NCBI RefSeq assembly: GCF_051106095.1
Contig: NC_135785.1
Coordinates: 106,998,501 to 107,062,500 of the forward strand
Source: Pogona vitticeps
Taxonomy: Eukaryota; Chordata; Lepidosauria; Squamata; Agamidae
DNA: 64,000 nt
Direction of reading: 5' to 3'
Notes under the pieces: model-generated
Told to the model about the DNA's origin: nothing
The model's input: the letters and a program-made list of their open reading frames with translations, nothing else
The model's database searches: none
Translations under genes and position numbers: made by a program
Part shown: piece after piece, positions 25,141-38,408 of the stretch
Position numbering within the stretch: position 1 is the first letter of the stretch
How the letters are laid out: each line of letters begins with the position of its first letter

Positions 25141-26638
25141 GGTGCAAGTCCTATGCCTTTCCGTGTGATAACTGCCATAGAAGTTTACTTCCCATTGGCA
25201 TATTTTCTGGAAATCTTAGGTGCTATTCACTCTCCCACGCGGTAGCTACTTGGAACTCTTTCTCTACCTGACCTGAAATTGTTTCTGTGATGATGACAAC
25301 AGGCTGGTCCTTTGCCACAGAATCCCTCCCTCCTTAAAATCATTCATATCCTTTCTGTCCTTACAAAAAATCCTGTACCTGGGGCTATTTGGCCTGAAAT
25401 AATTCTAAGTCTTGTGACCAGTCTTAGTGCTCCCTAGAAATAAAGACTCTATCTATAGTAACCATGGTGCATTTAGACTTCCTTACAATTAGGCTAGCTA
25501 GCAAAACAATCCCCTCCTCCTGGCTCAGTCTCATAAGGATGCATTTTAAAACTATTTTATGCTTCATGAAAGGAACAAAAATAACTATTTTAATCTGATC
25601 TTTACCAGACTGAATGCACACCAGTGCTTTCAGTAATTATTTAAAGCTTCAGATTAGCATCTATACTGTTTCACACATGGCTATGTAAAATATTTTCTAC
25701 ATCATGGTTTGTGGGAGTTTCTATTATGTCCCAATTACTTGTCAAGATTTAATGTCGCCATGCACTCTAATGTACTTTTTCCTTCTTTTTATGAAAACTT
25801 TAAACACTATATCCAGAATTCTGCTGTTTGGCAGGGTCAGGGTAGGGGCCAATTCTACAGACAGGTATTGAGGCAGTGAGTCCTTGATTTGCAGGATTTT
25901 GGAGTAAACAGCTCCAGTCTGCTCCTTGCCCTGAAGTTTTCCAATATTCACCAATTGCATGGCTTGTAACAGTGGGCCTGTTCAGACTGGCCATTTTGGG
26001 TGTTGGGGTGCAAAGGATGTGTTGAGGTTTGGGGGACAAAATTATGTGTCATTTGGTGTGCTCCTGCCATCCAATCAGCAAATGACACTTTGTAGCCCAG
26101 TCAGCAATCAATTAAGCATTTCCTCTGATCATCTGAGAGTCAGGGAAAATGATTATTTTTTACATTGCACCTCTCTCCTTCTGTTGATGGTTGTTTCTCC
26201 CTTCCCCCCTTCTTACTTTCCTCATTCTCCTCCACCACCACTTTCTCTCTCCCTCTCTCTAGGACTATAGCAGTTGGAAACTGAAGTTGCTGAAGCCTGC
26301 TGTCTCCCAGCTAAACAGGCTCAACAATGAGCCAAAAAGAATGCATGCCCTACCACTGGGTCAGAAAGGTGCGCAGCAGCTTTTAAAGTGGAAGGATGGA
26401 TTGTTCTAAGTAGAAATACTTTCAGTAGAAATACTGAAAGTATTTGGATTTTTTTAAAAAATCCAAGCCATGCAGTCAGCAATCCATATATCATATATAT
26501 TCGCCAATCTAGACAGTCCCAGTGTAACGGCTCCTGCTACTGCCAAGCTATCAATGTTTCTGGAAATAATTCAGAGCAATCTACCACTTGTTGTCTCCTC
26601 TGCTTTCAGTACACTCCAACTCCCTTTTATATATATAA

Positions 26639-26640
<2 letters not shown>

Positions 26641-26732
<92 letters not shown>
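26641..26732 (+). repeat. (GT)n(GA)n compound microsatellite
   Basis: About 57 bp of GT are followed by about 34 bp of GA, in the same order and orientation as at 15501. A short TTTTA-rich tract (about 26740-26775) follows. Confidence 0.97.
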
Positions 26733-26735
<3 letters not shown>

Positions 26736-27348
26736 TATATAACTTTATTTTATTTCACTTTATTTTATTTTAACCCTAAAATAAAACAAATTTTATATTT
26801 TAACATTTTGTCTTGGGTTTTTGTTGTTGCTGTTGTTTCTTAGCAGTCCCTCTCTTTTCCTAATTCAATATAGACAGTGAATTTTAAAAATGCAGATATT
26901 ATGCTCTGCTTGGTGTTTCCTTCATCTCAGCTTGGTTCTCTGCTCAGTTTGACACTTATGGTGACTGCCCAGCTTGTGCAGTCCTAAGGCTGGCCCTGAA
27001 TACAGTATGTTCCTTGTACAGAGGTACATTAGACACTCCAGGGATCACTACAATGTTAGTCCTCTACCCATCACTTTGACAGGTATTTCAATGTGCTAGT
27101 AGTAAAGAGTCAGAAGGATGTACAATCGCTTCATTTATCTATGGAAAAGCAAGAAAGTTATCTATGAAGAATTTAGAGGTTTGCAGTGTCTGAAAACTAG
27201 AGGGTTCTAGGAAAATTGTACATCAGTCACAATCCTATTGTATTTTAATTTCAGTACAACTCAGTCAGCATACACCCCTGTGATGAATTGCCATAGGTTA
27301 ATATACACATTTGCTTTGCTTCACCAAGTTGCATGAACTGATACACAT

Positions 27349-27578
27349 GAGCCTCATGGCGCAGTGGTTAAAATGTTGTACTGCAGCTAAAACTGTGCCG
27401 ACGACCTGGGGTTCAAATCCCAGGTAGCCGGCTCAAGGTTGACTCAGCCTTCCATCCTTCCGAGGTCGGCAAAATGAGTACCCAGCTTGCTGGGGGGGGG
27501 GAATGTGTAGCCTGTATAATTAAATTGTAAACCGCCCGGAGAGTGCTTGTAGCGCTATGGGGCGGTATATAAGTCCAA

Positions 27579-27580
<2 letters not shown>
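27349..27580 (+). mobile_element. Sauria-type SINE, near full length
   Basis: This is the best-preserved copy here: GAGCCTCATGGCGCAGTGGT, then GGGTTCAAATCCCAGGTAGC (good B box), GGCTCAAGGTTGACTCAGCC, TCCTTCCGAGGTCGGCAAAA and TAAACCGCCCGGAGAGTGC. It ends GGGGCGGTATATAAGTCCAA, then an AATA-repeat tail (27577-27648). Low divergence suggests it is young. Confidence 0.92.
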
Positions 27581-27645
<65 letters not shown>

Positions 27646-27648
27646 ATA
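27577..27648 (+). repeat. (AATA)n tail of SINE
   Basis: About 18 AATA units directly follow the SINE. They most likely grew from its LINE-like 3' tail. Confidence 0.95.
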
Positions 27649-27789
27649 GCCAATGTCTGTGCTAAGTCCATACAATACTAAATACCACTTCAAGATCAAT
27701 TATTCTTTTCAAAACACAAAACAAATGGGGGAGGCAATCAGCATCAGGCAGAAAATGAAAAAAAGTTACATTTTTGGACTACCAGTTTA

Positions 27790-28225
27790 AGGTCAGACAG
27801 TCCTGGACATCTCCCTACAGAAATTCATAAACCTGTAGAGAAAACGATCTATCACTGGAGACCAAGATCAAGAACATGAAAGCCGGACAGTTAAGAAAGC
27901 TGAAAAAAGGTGATTCATTTGAAATGTTGAGCTGGAGAAGAGCCTTGTGGACACTCTGGACTACCAGAAAGATGAACAAATGGGTCCTAGGTCAAACCAA
28001 TCCTGAACGATCTCTGGAAGCAAAAATGTTAAAACTGAAGCTGTCCTACTTTGGGAACATCATGAGAAGGAAGGATTCTCTGGAAAAGACAATAATGCTA
28101 GGAAAGGTTGGAAACACAGGCCAAAGTATGTAGGAGCTGAGCAGGGCTGTGAGGACAGGACATTTAGGAGACTGCTCTTTCATAGCTTGCTATAAGTTGG
28201 AAGCAACCTGTCAGCACAAATAGAA
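27790..28225 (+). mobile_element. RTE/BovB-type LINE C-terminal fragment
   Basis: The plus strand encodes a recognisable RTE C-terminus: MKAGQLRKLKKGDSFEM (from YGSETWTL...AFEMWCWRR-type sequence), LEAKMLKLKLSYFGNIMRRK and DSLEKTIMLGKV. Further downstream come AGCAGGGCTGTGAGGACAGG and TTGCTATAAGTTGGAAGCAA, the typical RTE 3' end. It is 5'-truncated and broken by stops, and is an old fossil copy. Confidence 0.8.
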
Positions 28226-29335
28226 AAACAAAGAGAAAAAACAGAAACCTGCGTTCACCACAGCTGCAATTTGTTCTAGTGAACAATTAGTTCCAGAATG
28301 AAACCAAACAATTATTTCAAAATTCATCTGAGTATAAAAATAAAAATCCATATGCAAAAAAATACTTCAAAGTTGAAAACATTCAGAAGTATTAGCTGTG
28401 GAAAATTGTAGGCATAAATTCTTAAAAATAAATGAAAACTAAACAAGTTGCAGGCTAATACTTAAGCCATGTTTAGATCCAAATGAGAGGAGCATAAAAG
28501 TACAATAAAATAGCAAAATGAATGTTTTAGTTACATTCTAAAAATGTAACGTGTAGCCTAAAAATGCACCTTTAAGGTTATGGAACACAGCTCTAAAATA
28601 TCAAGATTCTTAAGTTTAAAAATATTTAATGAAAATTACTTTGTTAGCCTCTGTGCATATTAAGAACACACACAGACTTTTTTTCTAATTCTCATGCAGC
28701 CAAGCCAGTCTAAATCTATGGAAGAAAATCCATGTTGTCTTCATCTGCTGTCACTCTTACATGATTGTTGTTGGTATCCAGTGTGCATGGCATGGAGCTG
28801 CCTTGGTATGTGATGTTTCTTCCAGACTATTTTTTCTGGCCATTATTTATACCTTTATCTCCCCTTCATTAACTATCAATCATTTCTGTTCTTAGAGCCT
28901 GGAGGTCTAAGAACCTGGTGCACCAAGACTTTTTTTAAGAAATAGGAATCTTTATTGTTGTCTCACCTATGGTAACTCAAATGTGTAGCAGATTGCCACT
29001 ATGATGATAACATTGTTTTGACTAAAATTTTGCAAAGCCTGGAGGAAGAAAGCCCTCTAAAATAAAGGCTCTGGCATACCAAGATATTGTAACACCAAAG
29101 TATTGTAATTACAAAGAGTGCAAATTATAGGACCTGCACCATCTCTGCTCATACTAACACATTGCAATATTCTACTTATTTCAATATACTTTCAATTCTC
29201 TCCTTTGTTTACAGATTGTTAACATTTGTCAAACACATTCAACTGTCAGGAATGTTATGATACAGTGGCCTTGCTCAGTTTGGAGAGCTGGTTAACTGTT
29301 TTGCAGTGATATTAGTGAACTGCAGTTCAGGCTCC

Positions 29336-29391
29336 TTTTTATTTATTTATTTATTTGTTTGTTTGTTTGTTTGTTTGTTTGTTTGTTTGTT
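29336..29391 (+). repeat. (TTTA)n(GTTT)n microsatellite
   Basis: About five TTTA units pass into eight GTTT units. Confidence 0.93.
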
Positions 29392-30001
29392 CGATTTTTT
29401 TAGAAGCACAATGTACATTTCAAGGGCTGTGTTTTCTACATCCTCCTTAATTATTTCAGGACTCTATAAATATAACATTTCATATCTTGACACTACTTCT
29501 AGAATGCCCAAGCCAAGATGACTAGTGGCTGGGGTGCTTGGGAAATTTTAGTGCAAACACAGGAAGCTTTCCCATAAGTGGGATTGGGATCACATGAATC
29601 CATGTGCACCAGAAGCTGCTTTTAGCGTCCCTGAAAATAGTTCCTTTTTAGCACCAAGGTGGCTTCCTGTCAAGAGTTAAGAGCAGATCTCTTGTGGTGA
29701 GAGAAGGGAAGAATTTAACTGCCCCAATGCATCTGCTGCCTCCTGTGACATAAAAACTATTTTGATTATAAGGAAAGGCAATAGGTGGAACTGAAAGCAA
29801 AGCATTTCATGCAAAGATGGGCAACCTCCAGAGTTCTAGGGTCTCCAAAGGACCATCCCTTGGAGGACCACATGCACCCCTGTAACACTTCCCTCTATTC
29901 TTACAAAGATTGAAGGAGGAACTGGAGTGGCCAAAACCTTTTTTAAAAAATTGGAAGGAAGCCTTCAAAACATGGTACGATTGCCCCTATGTTCTCTAGA
30001 A

Positions 30002-30140
30002 CAGTGGTCCCCAACCTTGGGCCTTCAGCAGATGTTCTTGGACTTCAATTCCCAGAAATCCTGGCCAGCAGAGGTGGTGGTGAAGGCTTTTGGGAGTTGT
30101 AGTTCAATAACATCTGGAGGCCCAAGGTTGAGGACCACTG
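30002..30140. mobile_element. hAT hairpin MITE with perfect 8-bp TSD
   Basis: The 139-bp element has termini CAGTGGTCCCCAACCTTGGG and, in reverse, CAGTGGTCCTCAACCTTGGG. It is flanked by a perfect 8-bp duplication CTCTAGAA (29994-30001 and 30141-30148). Almost the whole element folds into one hairpin through its TTCCCAGAA and TTGGGAGTTGTAGTT-like arms. It is clearly hAT-type and relatively young. Confidence 0.92.
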
Positions 30141-33100
30141 CTCTAGAAAGCCCAGAAGTGTTTTTTGAGGAAAATAAATGTTTTAAAGAACAAACAATTC
30201 AGAGTAGGAGAGCTAGGGGACACTGAGGTACTTGAGTCGCCCACTCCAGCTTTAGCAACATAAGTAGTTTGGGCAACCACTAGGCACAAGCTTTTGTGCC
30301 ATTCTCTGGAGCATGCCTTATTGACATCCATGATTACTGCACATCCATGATTACTCCAGCTTATTTCTTTGGGTATGCCCAAAATTACTTCCTAGTCTAT
30401 GGTAGATTACATTGCCTCAGGCTCTGCTGCTCTGAATGGTACACCAAATCTGCCACCCAAAGCAGCAATTTTGGAGTGATGTCTTAAAATGCCTCTGCAT
30501 TCTGAAATCTTAGGCATTTCATGACCACTACAGAGTCAGGACTTAATCCTAAATCACTGCAGCAATCTGTGTACAAAGTGTTCCTAATGAATGGAGCCTT
30601 TGATTAAAAAGGAGCCATTAGAGGTTACTACAAAATAAACATTTGAACCAGTGGCATTGTTCCACAAGCATCAGAAAGTATGGAAAATATTTGATCATTG
30701 TGTGTGTGGGGGGGGGACTAATTACTAATGCACAGAAAATGGAGCCTTGTTTCTTCAGCTCTTTCTTAAGCACCTATGTACTTCATCAGCATTCATAAGA
30801 AACTACATTATCTCTAGAGCTGTGTCATTATGAGGAGGAAATGGCCTGAGAAAGGGAAAAGAAAAATGGAGAGGAAGAGGGAGAGCACATTTATCTGTAT
30901 CTTCACTATGCATTTTTTTAAAAAAGTGTATCAAATAGTTGTGATATTTCTGCATCTTCCCTCTTTGAAGAAAAATTGTATAGCACAGTATATAATATAT
31001 TGTTTTAAAAGTAAAAATTTAATCAGGAAAGAGATGCATAAATGCTCTCTATGTGTATAGAGATCGCCAGCCAAGAGGCTTTAGGTCTCATCCAGTCCAC
31101 ACTGCACTGTTATCTGGTCTGTAATGTCCCTGAGAAATTTTAATCAGAATTTCTTAAGTATCCCCTTAGTTTCACTCACAAACACCAGAAAAACTGTTAC
31201 GAAAGGCAGAAAGAGGCACTCCTGGTCAGGTGAAATGAAAAAGATCTTTGTTCCAGACAACTGAGCTAATCATATTTTTAGCTGAGAGAGAACAATACAC
31301 AGAACAAGAGAACAAGGTTATTTTTTTTCACAGCTCTTTCCTAAGTGTGAAACTGGTTATTAAACTAAAACATGTGGCCCACGACATACAGTGTTATGCA
31401 CGCTTGTAAAGAAAATTATACAATTTGTGATGCTACCTTTATTATGCTTCATGTGAAGCTGTCAGAGCCTTTGTTTCAGCTAATTAGTTTGTGGAGAGGA
31501 AAGGAGCTCACTTTGTTTCCACAGTTTTTCTTCAGATGCTCATACATTTGGCAAAAATAATGCAAGAGAATTTGCCATGCTTCCCTTTACTAATTGAAAC
31601 ATGAACTTTCAGGCACCAGAACACAACAAGCTTCTCCCAACCCAGTGCCCTTCAAATGTGTTGGACTACAACACCCACGATTCCCAGGGATGATGAAAAT
31701 TGCTGTTCACCACATCCAAAGGACACCAAATTAGGGAAGACAATCTTTTTTTTAAAGATACCACTCTATACTCATTATTTCTGCTATTTGGAGTTTACGA
31801 TTTCCCTCAGCATTTGGCCAGGTCCCTTAATTATCCATGGCACTGTTCCCATCAATAGCTTTTTGAAGTAAGTCAGCCCCCTGTCCTAGTCCACAGGCCA
31901 CGTCTGCTGGATACCACTAGATATCGCACTTCAGTGGCACCATGTTTTCATCCTTCCTCCTTCTCTCCCCGAGCAAACTGAGAGCTCAGCTTGCACAGGA
32001 ATCAAATCTCAAGTACAGTACTCTGCCAGTCCTGTAATTAATCAATGGCTAGAGGAAGAATACATTTAACAGCTGGAGAAACATGAGATGCTGCCTACTG
32101 TTGGTTGATATGATTATTATGACATCAGTGACCTGTTCCTCTGGCAACAGTTAGAAAGGTTTCTGCTATTCAGCTGGACTTCCACTGTCTCCTCTGCCTT
32201 TCATCTGCAAGGTGAGAAACTTGTTCTCTCAATGCACCATTCGCCTTTCTCGTCGCAATCCCTTAACTAGACTTGGCAAGCCTTCGAGTGAAAAGTTGGG
32301 GTCGTTAGGGAGCTCAAAAGAGAATGAAGGAATAGCTTTCCTCTCCCCAGTTTCGCTCCTCTATATCTAGACAAGGCACTTTAGAAATACAAAGGAAAGG
32401 TATACTGGTAGGGATGAAAAGATAGGGGAGAACATCTGAAAGGAGAAAATGCTAGGTTTGAGTGAAAGAAGGCGCCATCAAAAAGTCTGAGGTAGATTTC
32501 TGGCGTCTTGATAATATCTAGTGTTGGGTAGGAAACGCCTGGATTGGGAGGATCAGGAGATGGCATTAAATCAAGGCCTTGTCTCTGAGCAGAGGACACA
32601 GGATAGGGGGACTACAGCTCTTTCTTCTGCTTTCTGGCTTACAATACTGGTGAGCTTTTCCACGTTGTGGAAAACTAGAAGCCAAAAGAAGCACCCCTAA
32701 ACTGACTTAATGGAATGCTTGGATTTTTAGGCAGTATTTCCTCTCTTTTTTTCTAAATATGCTTCAGATCTCTGCTCCTTGATTCCCAAGTATATAGAGA
32801 CATGTTGCAGCTGTTTCATTTTACATTTTTAGAAGTTAGTATTCCTGCACTAACTTTGGGCACACATATCTCCAGATGTGGGAATTGCCCTCAGGATTAG
32901 GTTCCACTTCTAGCTCCAGCTAGGCCCTTATGCTAGGTAGTTTCATGTGTGATACAACTCAGATGGTATGTTCTTTGCTTGAAGAATGGGACAGAGGGGT
33001 CTCAGTGTCAGTCTCTGTATTGGTGAAGCATAGTATAAATACTAGAAGGCCCCTCCTGTCTTCCATTTCATTTCCAAACCTTATGAGACACTCTGGTCCA

Positions 33101-34134
33101 GAGCAGCTTCATTTGCCACTAGATTTAAGCAGCATTTTTGGCTGTGATGGGGGGGGGGAGATTTGATCAGGACAACCAGTGTGGCCTGCCAGCCCAAAAA
33201 AGGTGTCCACTCTGTTTTTATATAAATTATATTAATTTACACTGGGCACAAGATTACCCGGACGTCTGTGGCTGAAACCAAAGATCTTTGACGCCAACAG
33301 GATTTCACTTTGGTGTTCGGTAACTGTGAACCTAAGAGACATGAAAATAATATCCTTAGCTCTTACAAACTCTGAGAAGTTTCATCTAGGAACCCCTGCT
33401 GAGAACAGTACATTTCCAAACATTTTATCCTTGGGGATATATTAAAGTATTATGAATGTTCGCCTCTGTAGCTGTCTTCTCACACTACAGGGTGGCGTTA
33501 TTGCTCAGCAGTGTTGCACCATGATGGATTAACTCAGCAGAACCATGTTTGTGATATAAACTGAGTCACCATGTAGTGACTCATGGATCTTTTCCCCTAT
33601 AAGGCTTTGATATAACCCTTCAGGGATCTCACAGAGTTCACTGTCACTAGTGTATTGAACATGAAAAGGAGTTACATATGTTCTTCTCACCCCATCCCAG
33701 TCAAGACATTTTGAATTAATAAGAAGACTAGGCTTCAAGTGTCTTCAGCATTTTTCTTTAATTTGCACCAAATTTCCTTTGAACAAATGATTCACAGGCT
33801 GAAATATTTCAACAAAGTCAGGATGAATAAAAGATGCGGGGGGGAAGGATTAAAAAATGAACAGATTCTAGTTCTATCTCAGCAATGATTCTGTAGGCTT
33901 GAATTCTTTCTTTTCATGTACCTTGCAAACAATTTGTATATTGTGTAAAACTAAATAAATGAATGACTAAATTCCCGAAATTGAATGCAGCCTAAATCAA
34001 ACTGGAAGAATATACTTTTTAATATCTTTCTGTCAAAATGTTCTAACAATGTGGGAAGGGACATAACATTTCTATGCCCTGTACAACAGCTGTAACACTA
34101 CTGGTACAGAGTGGAACAAGGTTTAAATTATGAT

Positions 34135-34430
34135 TAGAGATGGGGATGCTCGTATTCATATATGAATACAAACATCCCTGCACAGTTGGACTTAACAAAG
34201 GGCTGGCCCCAGGGGCCGGATCATCCACTCGTGTGTCCGGGGCCAACGGCAGCCTAACTCATCTTTCCAATCATTCCTGGAGTGCTGCTCTCTTCCCGCT
34301 CAGCTGGCCACTCAGCTGCCGTGCAGGGAAACTTGTCCTCTCACTCGCTGCCTGGAGTGGTTAGGCGAGCGGGAAGAGAGCGGTGCTCTGGGAGCAATTG
34401 GAAGGATGAGCGCCTCCGGGCCGCCACTGA
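34135..34430. mobile_element. hAT-like MITE with internal hairpin
   Basis: The left end TAGAGATGGGGATGCTCGTA with ATTCATATATGAATAC matches 21735 and 55803. Inside, about 34257-34300 (TCATCTTTCCAATCATTCCT, GCTGCTCTCTTCCCGC) reappears inverted at about 34367-34410 (GCGGGAAGAGAGCGGTGCTC, AATTGGAAGGATGA). The right terminus is not found; the palindrome at 34431 starts exactly where it would be expected. Confidence 0.65.
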
Positions 34431-34470
34431 AGTAGCTTATCCGTGACAATATTGTCACGGATAAGCTACT
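34431..34470. repeat. 40-bp perfect palindrome
   Basis: AGTAGCTTATCCGTGACAAT is followed at once by its exact reverse complement, with no spacer. The outer part (GATAAGCTACTCAA...GCTAATT) recurs without the inner half near 36124-36150. Confidence 0.97.
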
Positions 34471-34672
34471 CAATAGATAGCTAATTGTGATTATAATAGG
34501 ATCATTAAAATAAGAGGAACTTAGTTTAAACATGCCTATGCAAATCCTATTGAAGTCTAGATCCAACCCATGACAGTCAGCTCCCATCAGCACTAGCCAG
34601 ATTAGTCAATGGTGAGTGATGGTGGGAGAGGCACTCCAATAGCATCTGGAGGACCACACATTCCCTGGCTTG

Positions 34673-34852
34673 GTATGTGTCATCAAGTTGCATCCAACTT
34701 ATAGCAACCCTAATAGGATTTTCAAGGTTTATGAGATATTTAGAGAATAGTTTTACCATTGTCATCTACAGAGTTTCCATAGCCAAGCAGAGTTTTGAAC
34801 CTGGTCTCCTGAGTCCGAATCTGCACTTTGTCCGCTACATCACAGCAGATCT
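34673..34852 (-). mobile_element. tRNA-SINE, antisense
   Basis: The plus strand reads GTGTCATCAAGTTGCATCCA, ACTTATAGCAACCCTAATAG, GAGTTTCCATAGCCAAGCAG and TTTTGAACCTGGTCTCCTGA. This is the reversed order (RTE-like tail, body, B box) of the SINE at 58244. It is close to full length, with the tRNA-like head near 34850. Confidence 0.75.
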
Positions 34853-36149
34853 CACACAACACCGGCTCTCCCTATCATTGCACTAAAAACATATTTAGCC
34901 ATTGTTAGAGCATATGGAGAGAGCCATACAACACATTAAATTATGGTAATTTGTTCAGATCTTTTAACAAACTATAAATAGCACAGGGATGGGGAACATT
35001 TGTTCCTTCAGATCATTTAGAGTACAATTCCAACAGTCCTTTACCATTGGCCACACTGGGTAAGGTTTCTAGGAGGTGAAATCTGAGACATATGAAAGGT
35101 CATATGCTCTCCACTCCTGGATACAGGTTTCTCAAGGTATAGGCCACTACATAGGGTGGGAAGCAAAGGACTGATATTTTAAAGGTCCAAGAAGCTGTAT
35201 TTAGGCATCAAAAGAAAATACAGAAGAGAAAAGTGATGGGCATGAAGCAATATTTGCCCACACAATTTTCAATGTCTCCCCAATAAAAATCTACTTCAAT
35301 TTTTTATTTATGCCCTCACGCGAATAGAATTTTAACTTTCATGAGCATGTGCAATGCAATTAGAGCTATATAGTACATTAGGGCAGAAATAAACCTTACA
35401 GACAGCCCTGGAATTGTCTGATGAAAGTGGTAAAGTGTACAACAGGATATTTTCTTATCTCCAAGGACATGCAAATTAGTCTACCTAGTTTTATGACTGG
35501 TCTTCAGAATTTAACATAGGGTGGGGGAACGAATGTGCTTTCAACTATTACCAGAGGATGTTTATAGTGTGTCTTTCTGCCCTCAGACAAATATCATCCC
35601 AATGCACAACGACAATACATGCCCAAACTGTAAAATATACAGTCCTTGTACTTCTCATATTTAAATCCATGAAAATTCTGAGATCATTATAGATGCCCCA
35701 GCCCTTGCATGCACACTTCCACTGATAATTATGCACCCAATACCAGTAATATTTTGCTCCTGTCAGTTATATTTCAGTAAAATCCCAACCCTAAGGGACA
35801 TTTTGCATTGGCCTCAGAAATGTTATGACAATCAGACAGCCATATGAATCAACAGTAATTACTCTTAAGAAGCAGCTCAAAGAAGCAGCATTGTCATAGG
35901 GTTTCCTGAGCAGGTGCCATACTAATACAACTTTGCTCTTTCTGCTTAACACTCCAAGGACTTTTGGATGTCTTAATCCAGAAGAAAGAACCTGCCACAC
36001 AGGTAGCAGTAGCCTTAGCTCAACTGAGATGATGGTTACAGGTGGCAAAGAATGGAAGGGCAACAATATCAACCTCCTATTAAGGTTAATTGGGCAGTCT
36101 GATAGGAGAGAAATATGGTGACTGATAAGCTACTCAACTGACAGGCTAA

Positions 36150-36208
36150 TTCCTTCCTTCCTTCCTTCCTTCCTTCCTTCCTTCCTTCCTTCCTTCCTTC
36201 CTTCCTTC
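36150..36208 (+). repeat. (TTCC)n microsatellite
   Basis: About 15 TTCC units form an all-pyrimidine strand. Confidence 0.95.
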
Positions 36209-37257
36209 AAGTGACAACTGACATTGAACTGTGCCCTCCATGCTTTCATTCCAATTTGTTCTTAATGAGAAAATAACAAACGGCTCTTTGGAAAACCCTA
36301 GCGAGTGTCAGGTTCAGTTTGGCTGTCAAGAAGAAAACAAGAAGACAACAAGTGATTCCGAAGCCTGAATATGTAACTACATGAGACATAAGAAATTGGA
36401 GACACTTTAATATAAAAATATCACACACAAAAAAGGTGTCATGAAGGTTCAAGAAAAGTATGGAGGATAGGCCATTTAGGATGTACTGTAAGGAAATGGA
36501 AGGAACCTGGGAATTGTAGTCATGCAAAAATGGAGTCTGTTATGTTCTGTGTAAGATGAATTTAAAAGAGATGTTTTTCAGGAGCTTGTTGTGCAGAGTT
36601 GTTTGCCTAATTCACAAGGTCGGACAGTCCAGGAAAAAAAGACGAAACAACAAATCACTAGGAAAGGATAAGGCACTTGAAGCTTGGATCATGAGAATTT
36701 TGGGCAGTGATTGTAGTGTTCTGAATTACGCCTACTGGGACTTAATTGGTTGACAGCTTGAAAGTGTAATGAAGAAAGAGGTCCTAAAGAGTTGCAAAAT
36801 TTGTGGATTTGTGTATGTGTAGAACGGTCCATGAATGCTGTGGAATGTGAGACAGAAAGGCTTGCTTTTCTTTAGAAAGAAGAAGGGGAGGAACAGTCGT
36901 TTCTAGATGCCAACATGTAGAGCAAATATGTTTACCCAGCTGTTTTTATTTTAATTAGAAATTGTAAGGTTATTTGAACATTGTAATAGACTGGAAATGC
37001 TCAGTGCTTATGCTTTAAAGCTACAACTGTATGCTAATGAATTTATTTTCTTTTCTTAATAAAACAAATATAATTCTTCAACAAAGGACTAGTCTTTTGC
37101 TACAGCAGGACTATATCTAAATCCAGTGTGGATGAAAGAAAGGTCAATGGTTGTTACTGTGAGTTAAAAGGTCCTACTGTTCTACTTTGCAAAGCTGGTG
37201 TGCTTTCTAAGGAGGCACATAGTCTATGGTTTATTGCTTTAGAAGCAATCAAAGGTT

Positions 37258-37296
37258 CATCATAGGCATCCTTCAGTCTCGAGAGACTATGGTATG
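37258..37296 (-). mobile_element. 39-bp retroposed fragment with 10-bp TSD
   Basis: The insert contains GGCATCCTTCAGTCTCGAGA followed by GACTATGGTATG and is flanked by a perfect 10-bp duplication ATCAAAGGTT (37248-37257 and 37297-37306). Read on the minus strand, it equals the end of the repeat at 61050-61262 (CCATAGTCTCTCGAGACTGA and AGGATGCCTA) and finishes in a TGATG tail. It is an extremely 5'-truncated retroposed copy. Confidence 0.85.
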
Positions 37297-38408
37297 ATCA
37301 AAGGTTACATTGAAGGTTCAGGCTTTTCTAAGGGAATTATTATGCACTTCTGAGGCCTAGAGGACCTCCCTCAGGAAATAAAGGTGGCAGTTTTGTGCCC
37401 AGAGGGACTCCCTGACTGAGATCTTTGTCTCTTTAGGGAGACAGGATCACACAGATATGATTCCTGCAAATGAAAAGCTGCCATCCCTGGGAGATGGCTA
37501 TGGTAAAATCCATCTCTCTCCGGGTGTTTTTAAAGGTGGAAATGACCTTTTAAAACAGGGCAGCACTCTCTCTCCCTACTTCAGCCATGACCACCACATG
37601 CAGTGCAAATAGTCCCAGGAAGCTTCTGCCATCAATGATTCCCTGCTCCTGCCTTCAAGCATTTCTGATGAAGGCAAGAACATGAAAGCAGAAGCCAACT
37701 GAGAACTGTCAATAACCATGCACAGGTACTATGACATGAGATGCTCCATGTACTCAGTACTGTTAAAGACAATTGGTGTGTACTACCACACCACAAGGTA
37801 GAATATTGTACTGTTCACAAGGACATTGAGGCACGGTGGCTCCTGCACAAGTGATCCCTGTGGCTCACATACCAAGAAACAAGTGTTTCACATGTTTGTT
37901 TGCTTTCTTGCTTGTTTGTTTGTTTTGGAAGAGGTTTCAGCAACTAGATTTTTGCTCTGGAAAGCTAAATAAGTAGAAATCAGTTTAGTTTTGGCTGCGC
38001 TTTTGTTCTGTTTGAGTTAAGAGAGGTTATCTTCCCTATAACTGAGAAAAGTGTATCTGTGTTGCCTGCACCCATCCACATTGCGCACTAGAGCCCACCT
38101 TGATTTATACAAAGGAGCTCTGGCAAAGGAACCCTGCAGCCATTAGCACCTCTTGCTAAGCACTCGGGACAGGATTTTTGGACTACAGACTCATACAGAC
38201 TCTCTATTCTGGGTGATCCACCTGACAGGTAGGCAGACAGACACCAAAATGTAGCTCACCTCGGAACAAGGCCTAAACTGGAAGACTTTGCTGCGTAGCG
38301 ACACTTAGCTTCCTGCTCAGAACGAAAGCTCCAAGCCAGCACCCGGGCAGGAATGGGAATCCAAAAATCCCAGTCCTATTGAGTGTTCACTGGGCCCATT
38401 GTAAATTG

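Noticed and set aside
27400-27425. tRNA-like B boxes (also near 7970, 58300 and 63225).
   Set aside because: They belong to SINE heads; no cloverleaf with intact stems was seen.
36540-37090. A possible retroposed transcript end (AATAAAACAAATA near 37060).
   Set aside because: AATAAA is expected often by chance in AT-rich DNA, and no A tail or gene similarity was found.
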